Part shown: positions 30,843 to 40,001 of the stretch, in pieces | How the letters are laid out: every line of letters begins with the position of its first letter | Numbering within the stretch: the first letter of the stretch is position 1 | From: an uncultured Burkholderiales bacterium | GTDB lineage: Bacteria > Pseudomonadota > Gammaproteobacteria > Burkholderiales > Burkholderiaceae_C | Reading direction: 5' to 3' | Length of the DNA: 64,000 nt | Assembly (NCBI GenBank): GCA_903830725.1 | Contig: CAIKVH010000065.1 | Span: 1-64,000, forward strand | Translations under genes and position numbers: made by a program | Notes under the pieces: model-generated | Databases searched by the model: none | What the model saw: the letters and a program-made list of their open reading frames with translations, nothing else | What the model was told of the DNA's origin: nothing

Positions 30843-31454
30843 ATGATGGTCTTATATTCTGGGACAACTTGTCCCTTTTCTCATCGATGCCGTTTCGTGT
30901 TGTTTGAAAAGGCGATGGACTTTGAAGTGCGTGATGTTGATCTTTACAACAAGCAAGAAGATATCAACGTTATGAATCCGTATGGACAGGTTCCAATTTT
31001 GGTTGAGCGTGATCTAATTCTTTATGAGTCAAACATAATTAATGAATACATTGATGAGCGGTTTCCTCATCCTCAATTGATGCCCGGGGATCCCGTCGAC
31101 CGGGCGCGAGTCAGATTGTTTCTTCTTAACTTTGAGAAAGAACTTTTCACAAACGTAAGTTTGCTTGAAAACAGAGGTGCTAAGCCCAACGATAAATCAT
31201 TGGATAAGGCTCGCGCTCATATTCGGGATAGATTAACTCAGTTGGCACCAGTGTTTTTGAAGAACAAGTTCATGCTTGGTGAGAACTTCTCTATGCTTGA
31301 CGTGGCTATTGCCCCATTGCTGTGGCGTTTGGATCATTATGAAATTGAATTGTCCAAAAATGCTGCCCCACTTTTGAAATACGCAGAGCGTATCTTCTCA
31401 AGACCTGCATACATTGAGGCCTTGACTCCTTCTGAAAAAGTGATGAGGAAGTAA
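30843..31454 (+). CDS. sspA: Stringent starvation protein A
   Basis: 203 residues with the glutathione-S-transferase fold but without enzymatic function expected. The N-terminal thioredoxin-like part opens MMVLYSGTTCPFSHRCRFVL, with the SspA-typical NPYGQVPILVERDLILYESNIINEYI helix; the C-terminal part is all-helical. SspA binds RNA polymerase and acts in stationary phase and acid tolerance in E. coli. sspB follows after 93 bases. Confidence 0.96.
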   Translation: MMVLYSGTTCPFSHRCRFVLFEKAMDFEVRDVDLYNKQEDINVMNPYGQVPILVERDLILYESNIINEYIDERFPHPQLMPGDPVDRARVRLFLLNFEKELFTNVSLLENRGAKPNDKSLDKARAHIRDRLTQLAPVFLKNKFMLGENFSMLDVAIAPLLWRLDHYEIELSKNAAPLLKYAERIFSRPAYIEALTPSEKVMRK

Positions 31455-31466
31455 TTAGACAGTAAG

Positions 31467-31518
31467 TAGGGCAACTCCCTCGGTTGGTGATATATTCATA
31501 TCACTTTCTGAGGCCCTA
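31467..31518 (+). promoter_or_regulatory. Nested hairpin in the sspA-sspB spacer
   Basis: TAGGGC (31467-31472) can pair with GCCCTA (31513-31518), CTC (31479-31481) with GAG (31510-31512), and GTGATAT (31487-31493) with ATATCAC (31498-31504) around a four-base loop. The three stems nest in one 52-base structure ending 29 bases before the sspB start. It could tune sspB expression or stabilise the sspA 3' end. No known RNA family is recognised. Confidence 0.4.
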
Positions 31519-31547
31519 AGCGAACGTAATAGCTTCGCAAACTTTAT

Positions 31548-32129
31548 ATGAAAAACGCGACTCAATCTCTTTCAACAAGGCCCTACCTTATCAGGGCTTT
31601 GTTTGAATGGTGCAATGACAACTCGTTTACGCCCTACATAGCAGTTAAAGTTGACTCTAATGTCCAAGTGCCCAAAGAATATGTCCAAAACGGAGAGATT
31701 GTTTTGAATATTAGCTTGGACGCTACGAGCGGGTTACAACTAGGCAATGAATTTGTGGAGTTTAAGGCTCGGTTCGGGGGTACCCCAAGACAAATTATTG
31801 TGCCGATAGCTCAGGTGATTGCAATCTATGCAAGAGAAAACGGACAGGGTATGGCGTTTCCTGCCCCAACCCCAACTTCCCAAGTGACGCAGGGTGATCC
31901 AAGTCTGCTTAAAGGTTCGACTACTGCTGATTTAAATAGGTCATCTGTTGCCCAGATATCACCGCTTACCTTGATGCCAGGCGGTGCGGGCCCACAAAAC
32001 CGACAAGGCGACTCAGGCATTCAAGCATCACAAAGTGATGAGATAGGGGGGCGGGAATCTCCTCCCGACAACAATTTGCCTCCTACATCGCCCTTGAGCG
32101 GACGCCCGAAACTGACGCGCATCAAATAA
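31548..32129 (+). CDS. sspB: ClpXP adaptor protein SspB
   Basis: 193 residues. The N-terminal 110 residues are the substrate-binding domain that delivers ssrA-tagged proteins to ClpXP (STRPYLIRALFEWCNDNSFTPYI, then GEIVLNISLDATSGLQLGNEF and IYARENGQGMAF). The remaining 80 residues are a disordered, Pro/Ser/Gly-rich linker with a short basic tail SGRPKLTRIK, corresponding to the ClpX-binding end. It is paired with sspA as in most proteobacteria. Confidence 0.95.
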   Translation: MKNATQSLSTRPYLIRALFEWCNDNSFTPYIAVKVDSNVQVPKEYVQNGEIVLNISLDATSGLQLGNEFVEFKARFGGTPRQIIVPIAQVIAIYARENGQGMAFPAPTPTSQVTQGDPSLLKGSTTADLNRSSVAQISPLTLMPGGAGPQNRQGDSGIQASQSDEIGGRESPPDNNLPPTSPLSGRPKLTRIK

Positions 32130-32181
32130 TTTAACAAAAGTCGTTGGCAAACAACTTATTGGGGACTGTATTTAAGGGGTA

Positions 32182-32211
32182 TTAAAACTATTTGCGACTT
32201 TTGGTTACAAT
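32182..32211 (+). promoter_or_regulatory. Candidate promoter of tRNA-Thr
   Basis: TTAAAA at 32182-32187 and TACAAT at 32206-32211 with an 18-base spacer, ending nine bases before the first base of the tRNA. The position is right for a tRNA promoter; the -35 match is modest. Confidence 0.4.
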
Positions 32212-32220
32212 ATCTTCCGT

Positions 32221-32296
32221 GCCCCCTTAGCTCATCTGGTAGAGCAACTGATTTGTAATCAGTAGGTGGTCTGTTCGAGTCGGACAGGGGGCACCA
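32221..32296 (+). tRNA. tRNA-Thr, anticodon UGU
   Basis: A 76-base cloverleaf. The acceptor stem GCCCCCT (32221-32227) pairs with AGGGGGC (32286-32292), the discriminator is A, and CCA is encoded at 32294-32296. The anticodon arm is ACTGA-TTTGTAA-TCAGT, giving anticodon TGT, which reads ACA and other ACN threonine codons. The T loop TTCGAGT is standard. It lies between sspB and the dciA-like gene. Confidence 0.97.
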
Positions 32297-32305
32297 AGTG
32301 GTGCC
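32290..32305 (+). other. Hairpin overlapping the tRNA-Thr 3' end
   Basis: GGCACC (32290-32295) and GGTGCC (32300-32305) form a perfect six-base-pair stem with a four-base loop. The left arm uses the last bases of the tRNA, including part of its CCA end. No T-run follows, so a simple intrinsic terminator is unlikely; it may guide 3' processing or compete with the acceptor stem in the precursor. Confidence 0.4.
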
Positions 32306-32371
32306 AACTTAATCCATCACTTTTAGGCATTTAAAACCAATTAAGCTCACTATATAGAGCGCCTTTTTAAT

Positions 32372-32818
32372 CTATTTCCCTTCGATCTTCAATCGTATCG
32401 TTTGAACTTTATATCCCTTACTCCTCAAGTGAGCAGCCAGTGAAGGAAGCATTTGTTTGAGTTTTGCCATAACTGAATTATTGGGAACCAATAGGCACCA
32501 ATTTTCTCCGTCCAGAGTGCTCGATTTCACAGCGTCCCTGAATTGCGTGGGGAGAAGAGATTTGACGGCGTAAAGGCGTTGCTCTGAGTCTCGGGATAGT
32601 TCGAGCAAATGGGCCAGGATGGGGGAGTTGTTAAGGGCCTTAGCTGCAGATTGAGGTTTTCCCCTGAGGAGTGGAGCTGAGTAAGGAACCTTGGAGTAGC
32701 CGAGTGCTCTGTAGGCTGCAAGTGCACTTCGTCTAGGATTCGAGGATTTGGCCTCATCTTGGGGTGAGGACGACGGCGACGGCGAAGAGTTTGATGAGTT
32801 GGGTTGCGTCATAGTCAC
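32372..32818 (-). CDS. dciA: DUF721 protein, DciA-like helicase-loading factor
   Basis: 148 residues. The N-terminal 30 residues are Ser/Pro-rich and disordered. The DUF721 core follows: LELSRDSEQRLYAVKSLLPTQFRD, then WCLLVPNNSVMAKLKQMLPSLAAHLRSKGYKVQTIRLKI. DciA is the ancestral operator of the DnaB replicative helicase in bacteria that lack DnaC. Here it points away from secA, whereas in relatives a DUF721 gene is often found upstream of secA. The assignment rests on the domain pattern and this neighbourhood. Confidence 0.82.
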   Translation of the reverse strand: MTMTQPNSSNSSPSPSSSPQDEAKSSNPRRSALAAYRALGYSKVPYSAPLLRGKPQSAAKALNNSPILAHLLELSRDSEQRLYAVKSLLPTQFRDAVKSSTLDGENWCLLVPNNSVMAKLKQMLPSLAAHLRSKGYKVQTIRLKIEGK

Positions 32819-32914
32819 ATTATCGCTGTGTGAGCCAGGTTAAAATATAAATCTTTCATAAGGAACCTGCAAACAGGTCCCAAAGTTTTAGGGACCAAGA
32901 GTTGCAGATAGGGC

Positions 32915-35665
32915 ATGGCTTTTAATTTACTCACAATGATCTTTGGTAGTCGCAATGAGCGCCTTCTAAAGCAATTTCAAAAATCCGTAATCGGCATAAA
33001 TGCACTTGAGAGCTCACTTGAGCAACTGAGTGATGAACAGTTGCGGGGTAAAACACAGGAATTTAGAGCCCGCATCGCTGGGGGGGAGACCCTAGAACAA
33101 CTTTTAGTTGAAGCTTTTGCTGTGGTGCGAGAGGGGTCCAAGCGGGTTATGAAAATGCGGCACTTTGATGTGCAGCTTTTAGGGGGAATATCCTTACACC
33201 AGGGAAACATCTCAGAGATGAGGACCGGTGAAGGAAAGACTCTTACCGCTACGTTGGCTGTTTATTTGAGTGCACTTGCCAATAAAGGTGTACACGTCGT
33301 CACCGTGAACGATTATTTGGCAAATAGAGATGCGCAGTGGATGGGCAAGCTCTATAACTTCCTGGGTTTAAGCGTTGGAGTTAATTTGCCGCAGATGTCA
33401 AGGCAAGAGAAACAAGCCGCCTACAACTCGGACATCACCTATGGAACAAATAACGAATTTGGTTTCGATTACTTGCGCGATAACATGGTTTATGAGCAAG
33501 CTGACCGAGTTCAAAGACCCCTGAATTACGCAATTGTTGATGAAGTTGACTCTATTTTGATTGACGAAGCCAGAACGCCACTGATCATTAGCGGGCAGGC
33601 AGAAGATCACACACAGATGTATTTGGCGATCAACAAAGCAGTTCCTCACCTGGTCAAACAAGAGGGCGAAGAAGACCTGCGCACAGGAGAGGGCATCATC
33701 AAGCCAGGGGATTTTACGGTGGACGAGAAATCGCACCAAGTTTTCTTGACTGAGCAGGGACATGAGAACGCTGAACGCTTGCTCTCGCAGATGGGTTTAT
33801 TACCCGAGGGTGCTTCCCTCTATGACCCTGCAAATATCAGTTTAATGCACCATATGTACGCCGCGTTGCGCGCGCATCATCTGTACTTCAAGGATCAGCA
33901 TTATGTGAACCAAGGCGGTGAGATCGTCATTGTGGATGAGTTCACAGGTCGCTTGATGACGGGGCGTCGTTGGAGCGATGGACTGCATCAAGCCGTAGAA
34001 GCAAAAGAGGGGGTGAAGATTCAGGCTGAAAATCAAACTCTAGCCTCCATCACGTTCCAAAACTACTTCCGCCTTTATCAAAAGTTGGCTGGAATGACGG
34101 GGACTGCAGACACAGAGGCCTATGAGTTTCAGGAAATTTATGGTCTAGAGACCATTGTTATTCCTCCCAACCGCATTAGTAAACGCGAAGATCAACTTGA
34201 CCGGGTGTATAAGACAACCCAAGAAAAGTACAAAGCTGCAATCGACGATATCCGTGAGTGTCACGAAAGAGGCCAACCTGTATTGGTGGGCACTACATCC
34301 ATTGAGAACTCAGAGCTAATAGCAGCAATGCTTGAGAAGGCCAAACTGCCCCACCAGGTCTTGAACGCAAAACAGCACGAGCGCGAAGCCGAGATCATTG
34401 CGCAGGCCGGGGCAGAGGGCTCAATTACGATCGCAACTAATATGGCGGGTCGGGGAACGGATATTGTTTTGGGTGGAAACATAGAGAAAATCATCGGCGC
34501 GGTTGAGACAGATGAGGCCCTTGATGAAAAGGCGCGAATCGAGCAAATCCATAACCTTAAAAGCCAGTGGGAAATCGACCACGAACGCGTAAAAGCTTTA
34601 GGTGGGCTGAGAATTATCGCCACTGAGCGACATGAATCAAGGCGAATAGATAATCAATTAAGAGGTCGTTCTGGACGACAAGGGGACCCCGGTTCATCAC
34701 GCTTTTATTTAAGCTTAGATGATTCTTTGATGCGAATATTTGCCGGCGATCGGGTGAAATCCATTATGGAGCGTTTGAATATGCCAGAGGGCGAGGCCAT
34801 TGAGGCGGGTATCGTCACACGAAGCATAGAGAGCGCACAAAGAAAGGTTGAGGCGAGAAATTTTGATATTCGCAAACAACTGCTCGAATACGATGATGTA
34901 TCTAATGACCAAAGAAAAGTAATCTATCAACAAAGAAATGATATCTTAGATACCTCTGACCTATCCGCGCAAATCGATTCACTGCGTGAAGGTACCTTTA
35001 GTGACCTGGTGCGCCACTTCGTGCCACTAGAGTCCGTTGAAGAACAGTGGGACATACCAGCCTTGGAGGAGACCCTTCTAAGGGATTGGAAACTGAATCT
35101 TGAGATTCAAAAATTCATTAACGCAGCCGACTCAATCAGCGCGGAGGATGTTTTGGAGTTGGTAGTAACTCGAGCCAATGAAGCCTTCCAAGCCAAAGTA
35201 AAAGAGGTGGGCGTTGAGCAATTCACGCCTTTTATGCGAATGGTGTTGTTGCAAAGTATAGATACGCATTGGAGAGAGCATCTGTCTGCGCTGGATTATT
35301 TGCGACAGGGAATTCATCTGCGTGGCTATGCGCAAAAACAGCCTAAGCAAGAATACAAACGCGAGGCCTTTGAACTCTTTGGTCAATTATTAGATCAGGT
35401 TAAAAACGAAGTGACTCGCCTACTTATGACTGTCCAAGTTCAGTCGGGTGAGCAGTTAGAGCAAGCTGCTAACCAAATTGAAGAGCGGGCTGAAGATTTT
35501 AAAAATATTACCTATACTTCCCCAACCGAGAGTGGACAAGAGGAGGTTGTTTCTCAGGCGGATGAGTCCAGGGGTTTCACAGGAGTTGCCCCTACAGGTC
35601 GAAACGAGCCTTGTCCTTGCGGTAGTGGCAAAAAATACAAGCACTGCCACGGACGTTTAAGTTAA
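32915..35665 (+). CDS. secA: Preprotein translocase ATPase SecA
   Basis: 916 residues, full length. Motor that pushes unfolded preproteins through SecYEG. Walker A is MRTGEGKT (Lys108), the DEAD-type Walker B is [16 protein letters not shown], and [13 protein letters not shown] and [20 protein letters not shown] belong to the second nucleotide-binding fold. The C-terminal zinc-binding tail [14 protein letters not shown] is intact, so SecB and lipid binding should be normal. The upstream 96 bases separate it from the divergent dciA-like gene. Confidence 0.98.
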   Translation: MAFNLLTMIFGSRNERLLKQFQKSVIGINALESSLEQLSDEQLRGKTQEFRARIAGGETLEQLLVEAFAVVREGSKRVMKMRHFDVQLLGGISLHQGNISEMRTGEGKTLTATLAVYLSALANKGVHVVTVNDYLANRDAQWMGKLYNFLGLSVGVNLPQMSRQEKQAAYNSDITYGTNNEFGFDYLRDNMVYEQADRVQRPLNYAIVDEVDSILIDEARTPLIISGQAEDHTQMYLAINKAVPHLVKQEGEEDLRTGEGIIKPGDFTVDEKSHQVFLTEQGHENAERLLSQMGLLPEGASLYDPANISLMHHMYAALRAHHLYFKDQHYVNQGGEIVIVDEFTGRLMTGRRWSDGLHQAVEAKEGVKIQAENQTLASITFQNYFRLYQKLAGMTGTADTEAYEFQEIYGLETIVIPPNRISKREDQLDRVYKTTQEKYKAAIDDIRECHERGQPVLVGTTSIENSELIAAMLEKAKLPHQVLNAKQHEREAEIIAQAGAEGSITIATNMAGRGTDIVLGGNIEKIIGAVETDEALDEKARIEQIHNLKSQWEIDHERVKALGGLRIIATERHESRRIDNQLRGRSGRQGDPGSSRFYLSLDDSLMRIFAGDRVKSIMERLNMPEGEAIEAGIVTRSIESAQRKVEARNFDIRKQLLEYDDVSNDQRKVIYQQRNDILDTSDLSAQIDSLREGTFSDLVRHFVPLESVEEQWDIPALEETLLRDWKLNLEIQKFINAADSISAEDVLELVVTRANEAFQAKVKEVGVEQFTPFMRMVLLQSIDTHWREHLSALDYLRQGIHLRGYAQKQPKQEYKREAFELFGQLLDQVKNEVTRLLMTVQVQSGEQLEQAANQIEERAEDFKNITYTSPTESGQEEVVSQADESRGFTGVAPTGRNEPCPCGSGKKYKHCHGRLS

Positions 35666-35694
35666 TCTTATAGGCCCATTAGAGATGCGGGGGA

Positions 35695-35720
35695 GGGGTT
35701 GTGCTGCTTCAACCCTATTT
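35695..35720 (+). terminator. Possible terminator after secA
   Basis: GGGTTG at 35696-35701 pairs with CAACCC at 35710-35715 around an eight-base loop and is followed by TATTT. It starts 30 bases after the secA stop. The stem is short and the T-run weak. Confidence 0.35.
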
Positions 35721-36117
35721 GTCGCATGGATTGTTCAAACTGAACACCTGACGCATCTCGCTTTAATTCATTTAAAAGTCAGGGGATATTTAGAAGCCCT
35801 GGTTTATGCTACTTTCAGTCGAATTCATTTTTTAAATTCTAATGCACTTATGTGTGAATGGAATTCGTAATAAATTAAACATACTGCTTCTTATAGTGAT
35901 TCTGTGTATCTCGAAAAAAAGAGGATGTTTAAATTTCAAAAACGATTAAAAATTTTAATTAAAAAAATTTCAATCAATAGAAAATTCGATCCAGTTATAT
36001 GTAATGAACCGAACAGACATGCGAGGAAAAAATAATGTCTTGAAAAGATGTATTTATGAAATGTCTTTTACTTAATAAAAACGGGCTCAATAGGGCTTTA
36101 GAGTTTATTATGAACCA
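35721..36117. other. AT-rich intergenic stretch after secA
   Basis: About 400 bases made up largely of A and T, with runs such as AAAAAAATTT near 35965 and an imperfect palindrome around 35945-35959. The octamer AATGTCTT occurs at about 36033 and again at about 36060. No convincing gene is seen: the 61-codon frame at 35685-35870 has no ribosome binding site and no family resemblance. Composition differs sharply from the housekeeping genes on both sides. Confidence 0.6.
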
Positions 36118-36444
36118 ATGGACTCTCCTCTTAAAAATCACTATACAGTTCTTATAAAAAAACAGAACATACTTAAAAATGAATTCCCAAGCGACTCGTT
36201 TCTAATTAGCTATGATTTAATACTTTTTGTGTGCGAACAAAACACTTTGGGTTTAGAGGTTAATGTAAAAAATTTATTCCTCTCAGCTAGCCATAGTTAC
36301 TCAGCAGTAAGGCATCATTATTTAATTTTGCTTGATGAGGGCTACATCAGAGCTGAATTTAAACCCAATAATAAAAAAACAAAATTATTATTTGCAACTG
36401 AGAAAAGTTACGTATTAATTGGAAAAATTCTGGATTGCCAATAG
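36118..36444 (+). CDS. Small hypothetical protein with a winged-helix look
   Basis: 108 residues, AT-rich and Lys/Asn-rich. I do not recognise a family. The segment from about residue 28 to 100 reads like a winged helix: a first helix (SYDLILFVCEQN), a helix pair (VKNLFLSASHSYSAVRHHYLILLDEGYI) in which the second could be the recognition helix, then a basic beta wing (FKPNNKKTKLLFATEKS). This resembles small MarR-like or phage-type regulators. No clear ribosome binding site precedes ATG 36118, and the gene stands alone in an AT-rich zone, so it may be acquired or decaying. Confidence 0.5.
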   Translation: MDSPLKNHYTVLIKKQNILKNEFPSDSFLISYDLILFVCEQNTLGLEVNVKNLFLSASHSYSAVRHHYLILLDEGYIRAEFKPNNKKTKLLFATEKSYVLIGKILDCQ

Positions 36445-36490
36445 GGCAATAAATTAAACCCCCTACATTAGGTAATTAGAGATACGTGGG

Positions 36491-38374
36491 TTAACTACGC
36501 GCTGAGAGAAGATGCATTTTGATGTCGCTAAGTGGCGTCGACCAATCCTTAGGGACGGGTTGTCTAAACAGTTTCAGGCTTGGATACCAAGGGCTGTCCT
36601 GGCGTTGCATCAACCATCTCCAGTCTGGACTAAAGGGGATGAGTAAAAGAGTGGGTACGTTCAGGCAAGCGCTGAGATGCGCAACACTTGTATCAACGCA
36701 TACGACAAAGTCTAGTTGCAGGCAAAGACTGGCGGTATCTATTAAATCAACTAACTCGGTGCTAAAGTTATAAATATTCGAGTATCCCTTTAAGAGGAGC
36801 AGATCTTCAGAGTTAATTTCCTTTTGTAGAACAAAGTAAATGAATTGCGGAGGTAAATGTCGCAATAGCTCGCTCAGACTCAGACTTCTGTTGTGATCAT
36901 TGGTGTGGTTTGGATTGCCTCTCCAGACCAGCCCGATTTTTTTGGTTGGTGAATGTGTCAGGGCCAGGGTCAGGGTATTGTTATTGATATTGCGTTCAAT
37001 GCTTTCAACCCGGTCTTGCCAATATTCAAGTCGAGAGGGCTTTGATCGGAATTTAGACACAGCTGGAATGGTTTGGGGAATGGTATGAAACTCTTTAGGC
37101 AGACTCAGAAGTGGGCAGTAGTAGTCAAATTCTGGAAGGACATCGCCTCGAACAATGAGATGATTGACGCCCTCAAGATGTTCGAATAAATTTTTTAGAG
37201 CTTCTTGAACCTCTAAAATAACAAACGCGCCTTGGGCGCTTAGTACAGGCATGTACCTACTGAACTGAATAGCGTCCCCTAGACCCTGCTCACAGTAGAT
37301 GAGAATACGTTTGCCCTTAAGGGGCAATGCTGCATTCCAGCGCGGCTCTTTAAAGCTTCGTACCCCAACGCTATCTCTCAAATCAGTGTGCTCAAACCTG
37401 AGCTCGTAGCCGTCCCAACCCCTTATCCAATCACCTCGCATAAGCTCTACGATGGACAGATTCCACTGCGCCTCTAAGAGACCAGGATCTAGGCTTAAGG
37501 CAGATGAATAGTCCTTAGCTGCGTCCTCTAAAAGATTCATATCTTTTTTAACTAGACCTCTGTTGGCAAAGGCGGCTGCAAAAGTTGGATTGAGTTCGAT
37601 AGCGACGTCGTAGCCTTTGTTTGCTTGAACGGTGTCCCCCATTGTTCGGCAAGCATTGGCTCGGTTATAGTGAATCACTGCCAAATTAGGCATTAAGAGT
37701 AGGGCTTGGTCGTAAGCTTGTAATGCCAAATCGAATCTCTTGAGAGCAAACCAAGAAAGGCCGAGGTTGGTAAAGGCTTCCCAAAAGCTTGGGTTTAATT
37801 CGGTCGCAACCAAGTAGCAACGGGTCGCTATTTCAAACCCACCTTGGGTTTTAAAGATATTGCCTCTGTTATACCAAGCACTTGCAAAGCTTGGGTCTAG
37901 ACTAATGGCTTTCTCATAATTCTCCAGTGCTAAAGCAGTCAGCCCGACGCCCTCTAGCGCAATGCCCCTGTTGGCGTAAGCATCTATATAGGAGTTGTTC
38001 AAAAACAAAGCCAGATCAAAATTTTTGATTGCTGTTACGAACTCTTGTTGCTTTAGGAATACGCGACCCCGGTCGCAATAGAGAACTGCTTTGTCCGGAG
38101 AAATATCAAGCGCTTGATTTAAAAAATCTAATGCTTCTGATAAATCGTTCTTTTGAAATGCGATAAGTCCCAAGCCGTGCAAAGACTCTGTATGACGAGG
38201 GGAGTGTTCCAAAATGAACTGATAAACAAAGGCGGCGTGGGGGAGATTGCGCACGCGTAGAAAATCGCGGGCATGAGCACATAAACTGTCTAGGGTCGTT
38301 TTTGCTTCGTTGAACGAGAAATTACCATCATTAAGAACGGCAAGGTTTAAAGTATCACTCGGTTGGGTGCTCAT
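36491..38374 (-). CDS. TPR-repeat protein with glycosyltransferase-like C-terminal domain
   Basis: 627 residues. Roughly residues 35-320 are eight or nine tandem tetratricopeptide repeats, for example SPDKAVLYCDRGRVFLKQQ and DPSFASAWYNRGNIFKTQG. A GT-B-fold region follows with KRILIYCEQGLGDAIQFSRY, KKIGLVWRGNPNHTNDHNRS and the donor-site segment CVDTSVAHLSACLNVPTLLL, then PFSPDWRWLMQRQDSPWYPS. This layout is common in bacterial TPR/heptosyltransferase-like (GT9-related) proteins, perhaps for glycosylating surface proteins or polysaccharide; the substrate is unknown. It is the only reverse gene between secA and argJ and stands alone. Confidence 0.85.
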   Translation of the reverse strand: MSTQPSDTLNLAVLNDGNFSFNEAKTTLDSLCAHARDFLRVRNLPHAAFVYQFILEHSPRHTESLHGLGLIAFQKNDLSEALDFLNQALDISPDKAVLYCDRGRVFLKQQEFVTAIKNFDLALFLNNSYIDAYANRGIALEGVGLTALALENYEKAISLDPSFASAWYNRGNIFKTQGGFEIATRCYLVATELNPSFWEAFTNLGLSWFALKRFDLALQAYDQALLLMPNLAVIHYNRANACRTMGDTVQANKGYDVAIELNPTFAAAFANRGLVKKDMNLLEDAAKDYSSALSLDPGLLEAQWNLSIVELMRGDWIRGWDGYELRFEHTDLRDSVGVRSFKEPRWNAALPLKGKRILIYCEQGLGDAIQFSRYMPVLSAQGAFVILEVQEALKNLFEHLEGVNHLIVRGDVLPEFDYYCPLLSLPKEFHTIPQTIPAVSKFRSKPSRLEYWQDRVESIERNINNNTLTLALTHSPTKKIGLVWRGNPNHTNDHNRSLSLSELLRHLPPQFIYFVLQKEINSEDLLLLKGYSNIYNFSTELVDLIDTASLCLQLDFVVCVDTSVAHLSACLNVPTLLLIPFSPDWRWLMQRQDSPWYPSLKLFRQPVPKDWSTPLSDIKMHLLSARS

Positions 38375-38703
38375 AGCGTTATTCTAACGATTGGAAAAAT
38401 TTCTGAATTTTTGAAAATTCATTCAGGTTTTTATCCAAGTGTGGCTTGGGTCCTAAGCCTTAAGCCCTAAGCGTCGTATCTTTAGATATGTACCCTTAGT
38501 CAAGTCTCTGGTATCTTTTGTAAAAGTTCTGGTTTTAATCTTTGTCATTTAAAATAAGAGCTTGGTAGATATTTAATGCAAATCTTCCCAGTTGATATTT
38601 CTGTAGAGTCACAGATTTATAGTTGAGAGCAGATTTAAATGTCTAGTTACGCTCACCAAGTCGCAAGGCTTGTATTCCTTATTACTTTGAAACCTTTAAG
38701 AAC
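38375..38703. other. Divergent intergenic region upstream of argJ
   Basis: 329 bases between the divergent TPR gene and argJ. A hairpin GGCTTGG (38443-38449) with CCTAAGCC (38452-38459) is present, closed by a G-T pair and a tight loop. A loose promoter pair for argJ is TTGTCA at 38542-38547 and TAGATA at 38566-38571, 18-base spacer. I see no gene here. Confidence 0.4.
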
Positions 38704-39939
38704 ATGCCTGTAAGATTATCTCCCCCCAATCCCGATGACATCTTCTCTGTGCCCGGGGTCCAAATTGGCATCGCACAGGCCGGGGTGAAGCGCGCGAACA
38801 AAGACGATGTAACCGTTTTCTTGCTCGACAAAGGAACAGCTGTTGGAGCTGTTTTTACTAAAAATAGATTCAAAGCCGCGCCCGTCCAAATCTGTGAATC
38901 AGTTCTAAATGATCCTAATCGTCCTGAGGTTCGAGCATTGGTCATTAATACGGGCAACGCCAATGCGGGCACTGGTCAGAGTGGTCTGGCAAATGCCAAG
39001 TTGATCTGCACTGAGCTAGCAAAAATACTAAAGTTAGAGCCTGAGCAGATACTACCCTTCTCAACGGGGGTCATTATGGAGCCACTTCCCTACGAGAAAA
39101 TTATCAAAGCGTTGCCCAGCGCAGTTGAGTCTGCCCAAGCCGATGTCTGGGTTAAAGCTGCTCACAGCATCATGACCACAGATACAGTGGCCAAGGCATT
39201 TAGTCAAAGAGTGAGCTTGGGAGGTACGAGTGTGACAATTACGGGCATCGCTAAGGGGGCTGGCATGATCCATCCCAATATGGCAACCATGCTCGGCTAC
39301 GTCGCAACTGACGCATGTATAGCCCCTGGACTCATGAAATCCTTGGCGCTCGAGCTGGCCAATACATCTTTTAACAGGATCACAGTCGATGGTGACACAT
39401 CAACCAATGACTCCTTTGTTGTTATGGCCACTCACAAGGCCTCTCACGATCTCATTACTAGTTGGGATACGGATCAAGGACGTGAACTCTTAAGGGCATT
39501 GCGCCTTGTAAGTCTTCAGTTGGCTCAGGCCATTGTTAGGGATGCAGAAGGCGCAACTAAGTTCATTACTTTGAAAATCAAAGGTGGGCAAACACCTGAG
39601 GAATGTAAGAAGGTAGCGTTAGCCATTGCCCATTCACCCCTTGTGAAAACAGCCTTTTTCGCGAGCGACCCCAATTTAGGTCGCATCCTGGCAGCTGTGG
39701 GCTACGCTGGGATTGAAGATTTGGATCAATCTCGAATTGAGCTTTATTTGGATGAGGTGCACGTTGCTACGCGCGGTTCAAGGCATCCTCAATACAAAGA
39801 GGAGGAGGGTCAGCGGGTCATGAAGCAAGAGGAAATATCCGTCACTGTGGAGTTAGGGCGGGGGAGTGCTGAAGATTTGTTTTGGACCTGTGACTTAAGT
39901 CACGAATATGTCAGCATTAACGCAGACTACAGAAGTTGA
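38704..39939 (+). CDS. argJ: Bifunctional ornithine acetyltransferase / N-acetylglutamate synthase
   Basis: 411 residues. It recycles the acetyl group between N-acetylornithine and glutamate in arginine synthesis. The self-cleavage site is KGAGMIHPNMATMLGY, with Thr195 becoming the N-terminal nucleophile of the beta chain. Other conserved parts are NTGNANAGTG and the C-terminal VSINADYRS. The start gives the family-like opening with VPGVQIGIAQAGVKR. Confidence 0.98.
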   Translation: MPVRLSPPNPDDIFSVPGVQIGIAQAGVKRANKDDVTVFLLDKGTAVGAVFTKNRFKAAPVQICESVLNDPNRPEVRALVINTGNANAGTGQSGLANAKLICTELAKILKLEPEQILPFSTGVIMEPLPYEKIIKALPSAVESAQADVWVKAAHSIMTTDTVAKAFSQRVSLGGTSVTITGIAKGAGMIHPNMATMLGYVATDACIAPGLMKSLALELANTSFNRITVDGDTSTNDSFVVMATHKASHDLITSWDTDQGRELLRALRLVSLQLAQAIVRDAEGATKFITLKIKGGQTPEECKKVALAIAHSPLVKTAFFASDPNLGRILAAVGYAGIEDLDQSRIELYLDEVHVATRGSRHPQYKEEEGQRVMKQEEISVTVELGRGSAEDLFWTCDLSHEYVSINADYRS

Positions 39940-40001
39940 TCGACGTAGTCGAGGGCGTTAGTTGAATGTTTTTATTTATTTGTTTAAATTAGGATTTTTT
40001 A

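Noticed and set aside
35685-35870. A 61-codon reading frame after secA
   Set aside because: It has no ribosome binding site, overlaps the putative secA terminator and shows no family resemblance.
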